A stretch of 64,000 nucleotides of DNA from NCBI GenBank assembly GCA_000751295.2, contig CCMO02000001.1, positions 4,616,615 to 4,680,614 on the forward strand. Direction: 5' to 3'. Shown one piece after another: positions 44,036-52,370 of this stretch (the stretch's first letter is position 1; each line of letters opens with the position of its first letter). Source of the DNA: a bacterium YEK0313 (GTDB lineage Bacteria > Pseudomonadota > Alphaproteobacteria > Rhizobiales > Phreatobacteraceae). A model generated the notes under the pieces. It was not told the origin of the DNA, ran no database searches, and worked only from the letters and a program-made list of their open reading frames with translations. The position numbers and the translations under genes are program-made.

Positions 44036-45247
44036 TCAGTCGCGCGCGACCGGCCAGCGCCAGAAGTCGGATCCCTCGCCGCTGAGGGCCCGGCTCAGCA
44101 CCATGCGATGCACCTCGTCGGCGCCGTCGACGATGCGCGCCTGCCGGGCGTAACGATAGATCCATTCGAGCACCGTGTCCTTGGAATAGCCGCGGGCGCC
44201 GTTGATCTGGATCGCCACGTCGGCCGCCTGGTGCAGCGTATTGGCCGCCTGGATCTTCGCCATGGAGACCTCCTTGCGGGCGAAATTGCCGCGGTCGAGC
44301 TCCCAGGCCGCCTTCATGACCAGGAGCCGGCCGATCTCGATGTTCATGGCGAGCCCGCCGAGCATCAGCTGCACGCTTTCCCGATCGGCCAGCCGCACGC
44401 CGAATCCCTGCCGGGTCGCGGCATAGTCGTTGGCGATCTCGACACAGCGCTTGGCAAGGCCCAGCCAGCGCATGCAATGGGTCAGCCGCGCCGGGCCGAG
44501 GCGGATCTGGGTGATCTTCATGCCCTGCCCCTCGCCCATCAGCACGTCCTCGGGCGGGATGACCAGGCCGTCGAAGGCGATCTCGCAGTGGCCGCCATGC
44601 TCCTCCGGCCCCATGATGCCGATGCGCCTGACGATCTTCCAGCCCGGCTGGTCGCGGTGGAACATGAAGGCGGTCAGACCGCCGCGGGCGTCCTCGCCCG
44701 TGCGGGCGATCAGGATGAAGTGTGCGGCCTCGGCAGCCCCGGTGATGAACCATTTGTGGCCGTAGATGCGATAGGAGCCGTCGGCCTGGCGCTCGGCACG
44801 CGTCATCATCATCGACGGGTCGGAGCCGCCGCCCGGATGCGGTTCGGTCATGACGAAGGCCGAGCGCACGCGGCCCTCGACGATCGGCTGAAGCCAGCGC
44901 TGCTTCTGGTCGGGCGTCGCGATCGCTTCGAGCACCATCATGTTGCCGTCGTCAGGCGCCGCCGAATTGAACACGGCGGGGCCGAAGATCGAGCGGTTCA
45001 TCGCCTCGTAGCAGACCGCCATGCCGACCCGGCCGGCGCCGAGCCCGCCGGTCTCCGGCCGCAGCTGGAGGCACCAGAGCCCCTGCGCGCGCGCCTTGGC
45101 CCTGACCCGGTCGAGCAGGCCGAGCTCGATGTTTTCGTGCGCGTCATAGGAGGCGGGATCGGCCTCCAGCGGCAGGATCTCGGTCTCCACGAAGGCGGCG
45201 ATGCGCCGGCGCAGGTCGTCGAGTTCGGCTGAGATCGTGAAGTCCAT
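44036..45247 (-). CDS. Acyl-CoA dehydrogenase (ACAD10/11-like)
   Basis: This is an FAD-dependent dehydrogenase of 403 residues, starting MDFTISAELDDLRRRI. Conserved regions include AFVMTEPHPGGGSDPSMMMTRAE (FAD/substrate loop), FITGAAEAAHFILIARTG, and QINGARGYSKDTVLEWIYRYARQARIVDGADEVHRMVLSR at the C terminus (GA/GADE motif). The long type with HxxDGADEVH is that associated with APH-type kinases. It diverges from the TetR gene and a perfect palindrome lies 22 bases upstream of its ATG. Confidence 0.92.
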   Translation of the reverse strand: MDFTISAELDDLRRRIAAFVETEILPLEADPASYDAHENIELGLLDRVRAKARAQGLWCLQLRPETGGLGAGRVGMAVCYEAMNRSIFGPAVFNSAAPDDGNMMVLEAIATPDQKQRWLQPIVEGRVRSAFVMTEPHPGGGSDPSMMMTRAERQADGSYRIYGHKWFITGAAEAAHFILIARTGEDARGGLTAFMFHRDQPGWKIVRRIGIMGPEEHGGHCEIAFDGLVIPPEDVLMGEGQGMKITQIRLGPARLTHCMRWLGLAKRCVEIANDYAATRQGFGVRLADRESVQLMLGGLAMNIEIGRLLVMKAAWELDRGNFARKEVSMAKIQAANTLHQAADVAIQINGARGYSKDTVLEWIYRYARQARIVDGADEVHRMVLSRALSGEGSDFWRWPVARD

Positions 45248-45268
45248 CGACGTACCTTTCAAAAAACG

Positions 45269-45282
45269 AGCGAGCGCTCGCT
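45269..45282. promoter_or_regulatory. TetR operator candidate AGCGAGCGCTCGCT
   Basis: A perfect 14-bp palindrome between the divergent acyl-CoA dehydrogenase and TetR genes, flanked by A- and T-rich bases. Its place and symmetry fit a TetR dimer site controlling both genes. Confidence 0.65.
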
Positions 45283-45432
45283 TTATAGGCTGAGCCGTGC
45301 CATGATGCAATGCGGACGCGCCTCCGCCGAACGGTGGAGACGCGGCCTTGCGGCGACGGCCGCTTTCGGCGATCGAGAGAAGCAGGCCGGGCGCGGCTCA
45401 CCGCGGCGCGCCGGCCGACCGGAGCGACAGGA

Positions 45433-46122
45433 ATGGACAGGCTTTCAAGCTTCCAGGCGCATTACGATCTCGGCACCGAGGCGCTCTGCGCGCGTATCCT
45501 CAAGCGCCACCGCGAGACCATCCGGGTCAAGAAGGCGCATGTCGCGACCGCCAATCTCGCCCGCATCGTCGACGCCACCCTGAAGCTCGCCAACCGTACC
45601 GCCTTCCATTCCATGACGGTGCGCGACCTCGTCGCGGAGACCGGGCTCAGCATGGGTGCGCTCTATGCCTATGTCGACACCAAGGACACGCTGCTGGCGA
45701 TGATCCTCGACACCGTCACCGGCATCGTCGTCGAGGTGCTGGATGCGCCGCCCGCGGAGGTCGCCGGCAACCCGGCCGAACATCTGCGCTGGTTCGTGCG
45801 CAGCCACGTCTTCCTGTCGGAGACCATGCTGCCCTGGTTCGTCTTCGCCTATATGGAGGCCAAGGCCTTTCCACCGCAGGAGCGCCGCAAGGCGACGATG
45901 AGCGAGCAGCGCACGGAAGGCATGATCGCCGCCATCCTCGAGGCCGGCAAGGCGAAGCGCTCCTTCGCCGTCGGCGACATCACCATGACCGCCGCGCTGA
46001 TCAAGCCGATGATCCAGGACTGGTATGTCAAGCGCGCCAAATATCGCAAACGCAACGTCGGCCCGGAGGCCTTCGCGGCGGCGCTGATCGGCTTCATCGA
46101 GAGCGCCATCCTGAAACGCTGA
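45433..46122 (+). CDS. TetR-family transcriptional regulator
   Basis: This repressor-type regulator has 229 residues, starting MDRLSSFQAHYDLG. The HTH is RIVDATLKLANRTAFHSMTVRDLVAETGLSMGALYAYVDTKDTLLAMIL (SMGALYAY recognition helix). The C-terminal ligand domain is helical and ends with IGFIESAILKR. An ATG 41 codons upstream would read through the probable operator region and is rejected. Divergent acyl-CoA dehydrogenase and phosphotransferase genes are the likely targets, an acyl-CoA the likely ligand. Confidence 0.9.
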   Translation: MDRLSSFQAHYDLGTEALCARILKRHRETIRVKKAHVATANLARIVDATLKLANRTAFHSMTVRDLVAETGLSMGALYAYVDTKDTLLAMILDTVTGIVVEVLDAPPAEVAGNPAEHLRWFVRSHVFLSETMLPWFVFAYMEAKAFPPQERRKATMSEQRTEGMIAAILEAGKAKRSFAVGDITMTAALIKPMIQDWYVKRAKYRKRNVGPEAFAAALIGFIESAILKR

Positions 46123-46234
46123 GGCGCCCTCACGGGATACGATCGAAATCATCGCTTGTCATGGCGGCCGCAGCGGCCGAAATTTCCATATCCGTTGCGC
46201 CATTTGATTGTTTGTCGAGAGATTGCCTCGTTCC

Positions 46235-46822
46235 ATGCCCGATTTGCGCCCAGACGACACGTCCGAGCCCATCACGGTCACCGGCCAGACGACCTTGCGG
46301 CAGAGCGATCAGTTCCGCTTTCTCGCCACCTGGCTGCCGCGCGTTCTGCTGATCATGTTCGCCCTGTGCTGCCTGGCTTTCACGGCGGCGTGGCTGTTCG
46401 GCATGTCCGAGCGCCGGCGCGCCTATTATGCCGCCAACCCCTGGGAGGGCGTCCGGGAGATCCTTGCCGATATCGCCTGGGTGCCCCTTGCCGCGACGGC
46501 CTTCTACGGCGTCGCCCTTTTCGCCCTGGCCTGGTTCCAGTTTCGCCGCCTGCCCGCGGCGAGCCGGGCGGTGAGCTACAAGGCCGATGCCGAAGCGCTG
46601 ATCACCCGCGATGCGGCCGGCGCCGAGCTGAAGGTGCCCTGGAGCATGGTGCGCGAGGTCAGAACGACCGGCCATCTCCTGGTCCTGAAGCTGAAGACCC
46701 GTGCCTGGCGCTACCTGCCGCTGCGCGCCTTTGCGGCCGACGACCAGAAACGCCTGCAGGCCCTGATCGGCCGCCAGGTTGCCGGACGCCCGCCGGCGGC
46801 AGGCGGCGGTCCGGACATTTGA
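46235..46822 (+). CDS. YcxB-like membrane protein (first of a tandem pair)
   Basis: This 195-residue protein has two predicted membrane helices (FLATWLPRVLLIMFALCCLAFTAAWLF and IAWVPLAATAFYGVALFALAWF) followed by a C-terminal YcxB-like domain, AVSYKADAEALITRDAAGAELKVPWSMVREVRTTGHLLVLKL then RAWRYLPLRAF. The next gene encodes a clear paralogue. Function of the family is unknown. ATG 46235 is chosen over 46208 because the extra nine residues are not shared with the paralogue. Confidence 0.78.
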   Translation: MPDLRPDDTSEPITVTGQTTLRQSDQFRFLATWLPRVLLIMFALCCLAFTAAWLFGMSERRRAYYAANPWEGVREILADIAWVPLAATAFYGVALFALAWFQFRRLPAASRAVSYKADAEALITRDAAGAELKVPWSMVREVRTTGHLLVLKLKTRAWRYLPLRAFAADDQKRLQALIGRQVAGRPPAAGGGPDI

Positions 46823-46879
46823 TCGCCTCCGGCCTCGCTGCTGAAGGAGCATGCCACCAGCGTCATCGAAGGGACCGCC

Positions 46880-47437
46880 ATGACCGCATCCGACCGCGCA
46901 AGCCTGACCGGGCAGGCGACATTGTTGCGACGCGATGCCTTCGCCTTCTTCCTGGTTTGGCTACCCCGTGCCGTGCTCGGCATGTTCGTGCTGGCGACCA
47001 TGGTTTTTGTCGGATTGTGGTTTGCCTTCCTGACCGACGGCCAGCGCGCCGCTTTCGATGCCGATACCGGCGCGGGCATCCGGCACTTCCTTTCCCATGC
47101 CGGCTGGTGGCCCGTCGCGGCGACCGCGGCCTGGACCCTGATCCTCGGCCTTGCGACCCAACTCCAGTTTCTCCGCATGCCCATGCCGGCCCGGCGGCTT
47201 CACTACGAGGCCGATGCCGAAGGCCTCGTCACGCGTGACGAAGCCGGGGCCGAACTGAAGATCCCCTGGAGCATCGTCCGCGAGATCAGGCCGACGCAGC
47301 ATCTCCTGCTCTTGAAGCTGAACACGCGTGCCTGGCGCTACCTGCCCTGGCGCGCCTTCGCGCCCGAGGACCGCGCCCGGCTGATCGCCCTGGCGCGCCG
47401 GCACAGTGCGCTGCCGGCCGCGGCTCACGGCGCCTGA
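46880..47437 (+). CDS. YcxB-like membrane protein (second of a tandem pair)
   Basis: This 185-residue paralogue of the preceding protein has the same layout: GQATLLRRDAFAFFLVWLPRAVLGMFVLAT, two membrane helices, then LHYEADAEGLVTRDEAGAELKIPWSIVREIRPTQHLLLLKLNTRAWRYLPWRAF. The two genes are 57 bases apart and clearly arose by duplication. No function is recognised. Confidence 0.78.
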   Translation: MTASDRASLTGQATLLRRDAFAFFLVWLPRAVLGMFVLATMVFVGLWFAFLTDGQRAAFDADTGAGIRHFLSHAGWWPVAATAAWTLILGLATQLQFLRMPMPARRLHYEADAEGLVTRDEAGAELKIPWSIVREIRPTQHLLLLKLNTRAWRYLPWRAFAPEDRARLIALARRHSALPAAAHGA

Positions 47438-47577
47438 CCGGCGAGGGCCAGCCCATCACAAGGCCGCGAACCTTATCCCCTTTTTATTTGACTCGCGTGC
47501 CGGGCGGGGGCATGTCACCCGGCAACGGCGGCCGGGCCCTGCCCTCCCTCCGGACATCCAAGGAAACCCCGACGACA

Positions 47578-47637
47578 ATGCCCAGCGACAGTAGCAGTCG
47601 ATTGTCCGTGCCGTCGGCGACGCGCGTGCCCGCCTGA
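47578..47637 (+). CDS. Candidate upstream leader ORF (19 codons) of the double-permease ABC operon
   Basis: A 19-codon frame, MPSDSSSRLSVPSATRVPA, ends at TGA 47635-47637, 62 bases before the permease ATG, with AAGGAAA about 15 bases ahead of its start. Its first 17 residues align without gaps to the leader ORF at 52203 with seven identities (M, S, S, S, V, R, V). It is followed by a hairpin that covers the next ribosome site. Its translation is inferred from this parallel. Confidence 0.45.
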   Translation: MPSDSSSRLSVPSATRVPA

Positions 47638-47651
47638 TCCGCTGAAGGATC

Positions 47652-47699
47652 GGCTCACCCGTGATCGTCGCGGCCGACGATCGCGCCTCAAGGTGAGCC
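47652..47699 (+). promoter_or_regulatory. RBS-sequestering hairpin before the double permease
   Basis: Outer stem GGCTCACC (47652-47659) pairs perfectly with GGTGAGCC (47692-47699), directly abutting the ATG at 47700 and covering AAGGTGAG. An inner perfect stem GATCGTCG (47663-47670) / CGACGATC (47675-47682) closes on CGGC. A smaller hairpin GATCC / GGATC (47636-47651) precedes it. Such a structure would keep translation off unless opened. Confidence 0.7.
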
Positions 47700-49451
47700 A
47701 TGACTTCCCGCCAGTTCCTCGACGCCCTCAGGCAGGCGCCGCCGGGCCTGCGCCTCGCGGCCTATGCTCCGAACCTGTTCGATGCCATCGCCTTCGTTCT
47801 GGTGATCGGCCTCTTCAGCATCATCGCCCATTCCTTCGATGGCATGCGAGCGCCTCTCGCCGCCCTCGACATCGCCCCCGTGCGGCTCGACCCTTGGCTC
47901 CTGCCGGAATATGCCGCGCGCACCACGCTGCGGCTCTTCGCGGCCATGGCCTTTTCGCTCGTCTTCACCTTCGTGGTGGCGACCCTCGCGGCCAAGAGCC
48001 GCTGGGCGGCCATGGTGATCATTCCCACCCTCGACATCCTGCAATCCGTGCCGGTGCTGGGCTTCCTCACCTTCACGGTGATGTTTTTCCTCGGCCTGTT
48101 CCCCGGCAGCCAGCTCGGCGCCGAATGCGCGGCGATCTTCGCCATCTTCACCGCCCAGGCCTGGAACATGGCCTTCTCCTTCTATCAGTCGCTGCGCACC
48201 GTGCCCGGCGACCTGAAGGAGGTAAGCCGCCAGTTCGGCTTTTCGCCCTGGCTGCGCTTCTGGCGGCTGGAAGCCCCCTTCGCCGTGCCCGGTCTCGTCT
48301 GGAACGCGATGATGTCCATGTCGGGCGCCTGGTTCTTCGTCGTCGCCTCGGAAGCGATTTCGGTCGGCGACGTCAATATCGCCCTGCCCGGCATCGGCTC
48401 CTGGCTGGCCCTCGCCATAACCGAACGCGATATGACGGCGGTGGCCCTGGCGGTGGCGGCGATCGCCGCCACCATCCTCGTCTACGACCAGCTCGTCTTC
48501 CGGCCGGTGGTCGCCTGGGCCGACAAGTTCCGCTTCGAGACCACGGCGGCGCAGCGCCAGCCCCAGTCCTGGGTCTATGACCTCATCCGCAAGACGCGGC
48601 TGATGAAGCATCTCGTCCTGCCGCTCGTCCGACTGGTCGGGCTGATCGGCCGCCTTGCCGCGCGGCCGGCGCGCCTGCCTTCGGCGCCCTTGCCGCGGCT
48701 TGCCGCGCCGCTGGCCGGCCTCATCTGGTTCGGCCTCGTCGGCCTCGCGGTCGGCTATGGCCTGTGGCAGATGACCGCCTATCTCTCGGCAAGGCTCTCG
48801 CCGGCCGACGTCGCGGCCGCCTTCGGCTACGGTTTCGTCACGCTCGTGCGCGTCATGGTGCTGATCGCCCTCGCCTCGCTGGTCTGGGTGCCGGTCGGCG
48901 TCTGGATCGGCCTGAGGCCGATGGTTGCGCAGAAGGTGCAACCGGTCGCCCAGTTTCTCGCCGCCTTTCCCGCCAATGTCCTGTTCCCCTTCGCCGTCGT
49001 GCTGATCGTGCATTTCGGCCTCGACCCGGACATCTGGCTGTCGCCGCTGATGGTGCTCGGCACCCAGTGGTACATCCTGTTCAACGTCATTGCCGGCGCG
49101 AGCGCCTTCCCGACCGACCTGCGCGAAGCCTCCGTGCTGTTCCGGCTGAAACGCTGGCAATGGTGGCGCCGGGTCATCCTGCCCGGCATCTTCCCCTACT
49201 ATGTCACCGGCGCGCTGACCGCCTCGGGCGGCTCCTGGAACGCCAGCATCGTCGCCGAGGTGGCGAGCTGGGGCGAGACGCGCCTGCGGGCCGCCGGGCT
49301 CGGCGCCTATATCGCCGACGCCACGGCCGGCGGCGACTATCCGCGCGTCGTGCTGGGCGTCGCGGTCATGTCGCTGTTCGTCGTCGTCTTCAACCAGCTG
49401 CTCTGGCGCCCGCTCTACCGCTTCGCCGAGCGCCGTCTTACCCTCACCTGA
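47700..49451 (+). CDS. Fused double ABC permease, nitrate/sulfonate (SsuC/TauC) superfamily
   Basis: This 583-residue protein contains two complete importer permease domains in one chain, about residues 20-285 and 340-575. Each has an EAA-like cytoplasmic loop: VPGDLKEVSRQFGFSPWLRFWRLEAPFAVPG and FPTDLREASVLFRLKRWQWWRRVILPGIFPY. It therefore supplies both halves of the pore. The partner ATPase follows 14 bases downstream; no periplasmic binding protein is encoded nearby. The substrate is unknown. The leader structure ahead of it resembles the one ahead of the mgtA locus, hinting at shared control. Confidence 0.9.
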   Translation: MTSRQFLDALRQAPPGLRLAAYAPNLFDAIAFVLVIGLFSIIAHSFDGMRAPLAALDIAPVRLDPWLLPEYAARTTLRLFAAMAFSLVFTFVVATLAAKSRWAAMVIIPTLDILQSVPVLGFLTFTVMFFLGLFPGSQLGAECAAIFAIFTAQAWNMAFSFYQSLRTVPGDLKEVSRQFGFSPWLRFWRLEAPFAVPGLVWNAMMSMSGAWFFVVASEAISVGDVNIALPGIGSWLALAITERDMTAVALAVAAIAATILVYDQLVFRPVVAWADKFRFETTAAQRQPQSWVYDLIRKTRLMKHLVLPLVRLVGLIGRLAARPARLPSAPLPRLAAPLAGLIWFGLVGLAVGYGLWQMTAYLSARLSPADVAAAFGYGFVTLVRVMVLIALASLVWVPVGVWIGLRPMVAQKVQPVAQFLAAFPANVLFPFAVVLIVHFGLDPDIWLSPLMVLGTQWYILFNVIAGASAFPTDLREASVLFRLKRWQWWRRVILPGIFPYYVTGALTASGGSWNASIVAEVASWGETRLRAAGLGAYIADATAGGDYPRVVLGVAVMSLFVVVFNQLLWRPLYRFAERRLTLT

Positions 49452-49465
49452 CCGGAGGCTTCCCG

Positions 49466-50794
49466 ATGAACAGCCACACCGTTCAAGCGCCGCCGACGGC
49501 CGCCGCTGGCCATGGCGCGCTGGTCACCGTCGACAGGCTGCGCCACCTCTACCGGAAGGGCGCGACGAACGACCTGCTCGTGCTCGACGACGTCGCCCTC
49601 ACCCTCCGCGACAACGAGATCGTTTCCCTGCTCGGCCGCTCCGGCTCCGGCAAGTCGACCCTCCTGCGCATCATTGCCGGCCTGATGCCGGCCAGCGCCG
49701 GCACGGTCGCGATCGACGGACGCCCGGTGCGGGGGCCGGCGAGCGAGGTCGCCATGGTGTTCCAGTCCTTTGCCCTGTTCCCCTGGCTGACGGTGCTGGA
49801 GAATGTCGAGATCGGCCTGGAGGCCAAGGGCGTCGCACGCGCCGAGCGGCGCAAGCGGGCGCTCGCCGCCATCGACCTCATCGGCCTCGACGGCTTCGAA
49901 AGCGCCTATCCGAAGGAGCTGTCCGGCGGCATGCGCCAGCGTGTCGGTCTTGCCCGCGCGCTCGTCGTGCACCCTGAGGTCCTGCTGATGGACGAGCCTT
50001 TCTCGGCCCTCGACGTCCTGACCGCCGAGACGTTGCGCACCGACCTCCTGGACCTGTGGACGGAGGGCCGGATGCCGATCCGCTCGATCCTGATGGTCAC
50101 CCACAATATCGAGGAGGCGGTGCTGATGTCCGACCGCATCCTGGTCTTCTCGTCCAATCCCGGCCGGGTGATCGCCGAGATCGGGGTGGAGCTGCCGCAG
50201 CCGCGCAACCGGCTCGATCCAGCCTTCCGCCAGATCGTCGACGACATCTATGCGCGCATGACCGCCCGGCCGACCCAGCGCGGCGGCGTCTTCCACGGCG
50301 CGGGCATCGGCATGATCCTGCCGCCGGTCTCCACCAATGTGCTGGCTGGCCTGATGGAAGCGGTGAGCGGCCGCCCGCACGACGGCCGCGCCGCCCTGCA
50401 GACGCTCGCTTCCGAACTGCAGCTCGAGGTCGACGAACTCTTCCCGATCGCCGAAACCCTGCAGCTGCTGCGCTTTGCCGAACTCGACGTCGGCACCGTG
50501 CGGCTTACCGAAGAGGGCCGGCGCTTCGCCGCGAGCGAGGTCGATGCGCGCAAGAGCCTGTTCGCCCAGCACCTGCTCGCCTACGTGCCGCTGGCCGCTC
50601 ACATCCGCCGCGTACTGGACGAGCGGCCGAGCCATCGGGCGCCGGCCGCCCGCTTCCAGGACGAGCTCGAGGACCACATGTCCGAGACCTTCGCCACGCA
50701 GACGCTCGACGGCGTCACCTCCTGGGCGCGTTATGCCGAAACCTTCGCCTTCGACCAGGATACCGGCATGTTCAGTTTGGAAAATCCGGACTGA
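49466..50794 (+). CDS. ABC importer ATPase with C-terminal AAA-associated domain
   Basis: This is an ATPase of 442 residues. The N-terminal nucleotide-binding domain shows Walker A GRSGSGKST, signature LSGGMRQRVGLARAL, Walker B LLMDEPFSALD and VTHNIEEAV. The extra ~160-residue C-terminal region (GIGMILPPVSTNVLAGLMEAVS onward, ending FAFDQDTGMFSLENPD) is the AAA-associated domain found in ATPases paired with double permeases. It has a CGGAGG ribosome site and is co-transcribed with the permease. Confidence 0.92.
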   Translation: MNSHTVQAPPTAAAGHGALVTVDRLRHLYRKGATNDLLVLDDVALTLRDNEIVSLLGRSGSGKSTLLRIIAGLMPASAGTVAIDGRPVRGPASEVAMVFQSFALFPWLTVLENVEIGLEAKGVARAERRKRALAAIDLIGLDGFESAYPKELSGGMRQRVGLARALVVHPEVLLMDEPFSALDVLTAETLRTDLLDLWTEGRMPIRSILMVTHNIEEAVLMSDRILVFSSNPGRVIAEIGVELPQPRNRLDPAFRQIVDDIYARMTARPTQRGGVFHGAGIGMILPPVSTNVLAGLMEAVSGRPHDGRAALQTLASELQLEVDELFPIAETLQLLRFAELDVGTVRLTEEGRRFAASEVDARKSLFAQHLLAYVPLAAHIRRVLDERPSHRAPAARFQDELEDHMSETFATQTLDGVTSWARYAETFAFDQDTGMFSLENPD

Positions 50795-50876
50795 GGTCGA
50801 ATGGCGAATGAGGGAGCTGAGAGCCGCCGGGATGACAAGACGTCTGTCGCGCAGTTCCCTACTCGCTGTTCGCCCT

Positions 50877-51929
50877 CTATCGCAGCCCATAGCGATAGAC
50901 GCCCGTATCGTCGAGCCGGCGCGTCACGCGGCCACGGCGGAGGAGATGATTGAGGTGCGCGAGCGTCTCCCCGACGGCAAACTTCATCTGCCTGTGGTCG
51001 AGCGGCCGGCGGAACAGGCCGCCCGCTATGTCGGCGGCGCTGCGTGCGCCGTCGCACTGGACGAGGATCCGGGCGCGGCGCGCCTCGTGGCCGGCAACGA
51101 GCGCATCGATGCGGCGATGCAATCCATGGAAGGGCATGCCGTGGGACGGCAGCACCAGCGTATCCTCCGGCAGCGCCCTGAACCGGTCGAGCGCCGCGAG
51201 ATAGTCGCCCAGCGGATCGCCGTCCGGCTCCTGCGCGACGACGCCGATATAGGGCGAGATGGTTTCGAGCACATGGTCGGCCGCGATCAGCAGCCGCCGG
51301 CGCGGCTCGAACAGGCAGATCTGTTCGGGCGCATGACCGGCCGCGACGATGACGCGCCAGCTGGCTGCGCCGATGCCGATCTCGTCGCCGTCGGCAAGGC
51401 GCACGAAGGACGGCGGCAAGGGGCCGACCAGGTCCGTGTAGAACGACTGGTGGCCGGCGAGATAATCCAGGAAGCCGGCATTGCAGCCGGCGGTCCGGTG
51501 GAAGGCCTGGGCGCGGGCGAGCGAGGCCGCCGGATCCTCGGCAAGCGCGTGGCGCGCCAGCAGCCAGTCGGTCCTGGAGATCCACAGCGGCACGCCGAAC
51601 CGCTCGACGATCCAGCCGGCAAGGCCGACATGGTCGAGATGGGCATGGGTGATGACGAGGCGCTTCAGCGGCCGCCCCGCCAGATGCCCGGCGAACACCT
51701 TGTCCCACAGGGCGCGGCTCTCGGCATCGTCGGTGCCGGCATCGACCAGCGTCCAGCCCTCGCCGTCGGCCATCAGCCAGGCATTGACGTGCCAGGGCGA
51801 AAAGGACAGCGGCAGGCGCACCAGGAAGATGCCGGGCGCGACCGGCATCGGCTCGCCCGGAGCCGGCGCGATGGCTGCCGCGCCCTCGGTCTCGGCCGGC
51901 CGACATGCGCGTCTCGCATCACCCGACAC
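50877..51929 (-). CDS. Metallo-beta-lactamase-fold hydrolase
   Basis: This MBL-fold protein has 350 residues from a GTG start. The zinc motif is THAHLDHVG, with further ligands in VAAGHAPEQ (His), AADHVLETI (Asp) and LPSHGMPFHG (His). The N-terminal APGIFLVRLPLSFSPWHVNAWLM and the C-terminal winged-helix-like tail (KFAVGETLAHLNHLLRRGRVTRRLDD) resemble LACTB2-type nuclease/hydrolases. An ATG at 51995 is an alternative start; GTG 51929 has the better ribosome site (GAGGGAG). It is convergent with the ABC ATPase. Confidence 0.85.
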   Translation of the reverse strand: MSGDARRACRPAETEGAAAIAPAPGEPMPVAPGIFLVRLPLSFSPWHVNAWLMADGEGWTLVDAGTDDAESRALWDKVFAGHLAGRPLKRLVITHAHLDHVGLAGWIVERFGVPLWISRTDWLLARHALAEDPAASLARAQAFHRTAGCNAGFLDYLAGHQSFYTDLVGPLPPSFVRLADGDEIGIGAASWRVIVAAGHAPEQICLFEPRRRLLIAADHVLETISPYIGVVAQEPDGDPLGDYLAALDRFRALPEDTLVLPSHGMPFHGLHRRIDALVAGHEARRARILVQCDGARSAADIAGGLFRRPLDHRQMKFAVGETLAHLNHLLRRGRVTRRLDDTGVYRYGLR

Positions 51930-52202
51930 CCGCTCGTCTCCCTCGTCCCCGCCAGGCCCGAATGCGACGGCGGACCATGAAATATAATTCTGCATCGCGA
52001 AAATGGCAGCGGCCTTTCGACAGAGGCCGCGCGCGCCGCGCGCAGATCGCGCGGGCCGGAAAAATGCAGACGGAGCATGAGGATAGCAAAGGCGGAGAAG
52101 ATTGGGCGCGTGGCCGTTTTTGGGTTGACAGGCCGAGCCGCCCGCACTACGCCGGTCGTGCCTGGTTCGTCCGGGCCCTTTTCCCACAATCGAAGCAGAT
52201 CG

Positions 52203-52316
52203 ATGGACAGCTACCCTAGTAGCACCACGGCGGTCGGCCTGACTGCCCGGGTGCTCCAACAACTGAGCAGGACGGGATCCGACCCGATCGGTCGGGTGAT
52301 CGACGCCAGGGCTTAA
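52203..52316 (+). CDS. Candidate leader ORF (37 codons) upstream of the mgtA locus
   Basis: A 37-residue frame begins MDSYPSSTTAVGLTARV and ends DPIGRVIDARA, stopping at TAA 52314-52316, two bases before a GGCTC that can pair with the ribosome-site strand of the next gene. Its N terminus aligns with the leader ORF at 47578. The composition is protein-like (a central helix, Arg/Leu/Gln) rather than low complexity. It is too short for routine annotation; a regulatory leader peptide is inferred. Confidence 0.5.
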   Translation: MDSYPSSTTAVGLTARVLQQLSRTGSDPIGRVIDARA

Positions 52317-52317
52317 G

Positions 52318-52370
52318 GGCTCCATCGTCGCTCGCCTCCGGCCGGGTCCGATCCGGTCAGGAGGTGAGCC
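52318..52370 (+). promoter_or_regulatory. RBS-sequestering hairpin with alternative pairing before the mgtA-locus small gene
   Basis: GCTCGCCTC (52330-52338) pairs over nine positions (one G-U) with GAGGTGAGC (52361-52369), which is the ribosome site of the gene starting at 52371. GGCTC (52318-52322), just past the leader-ORF stop, can instead pair with GAGCC (52366-52370). Two mutually exclusive structures next to a leader stop codon are what a translation-coupled switch needs. Confidence 0.6.
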
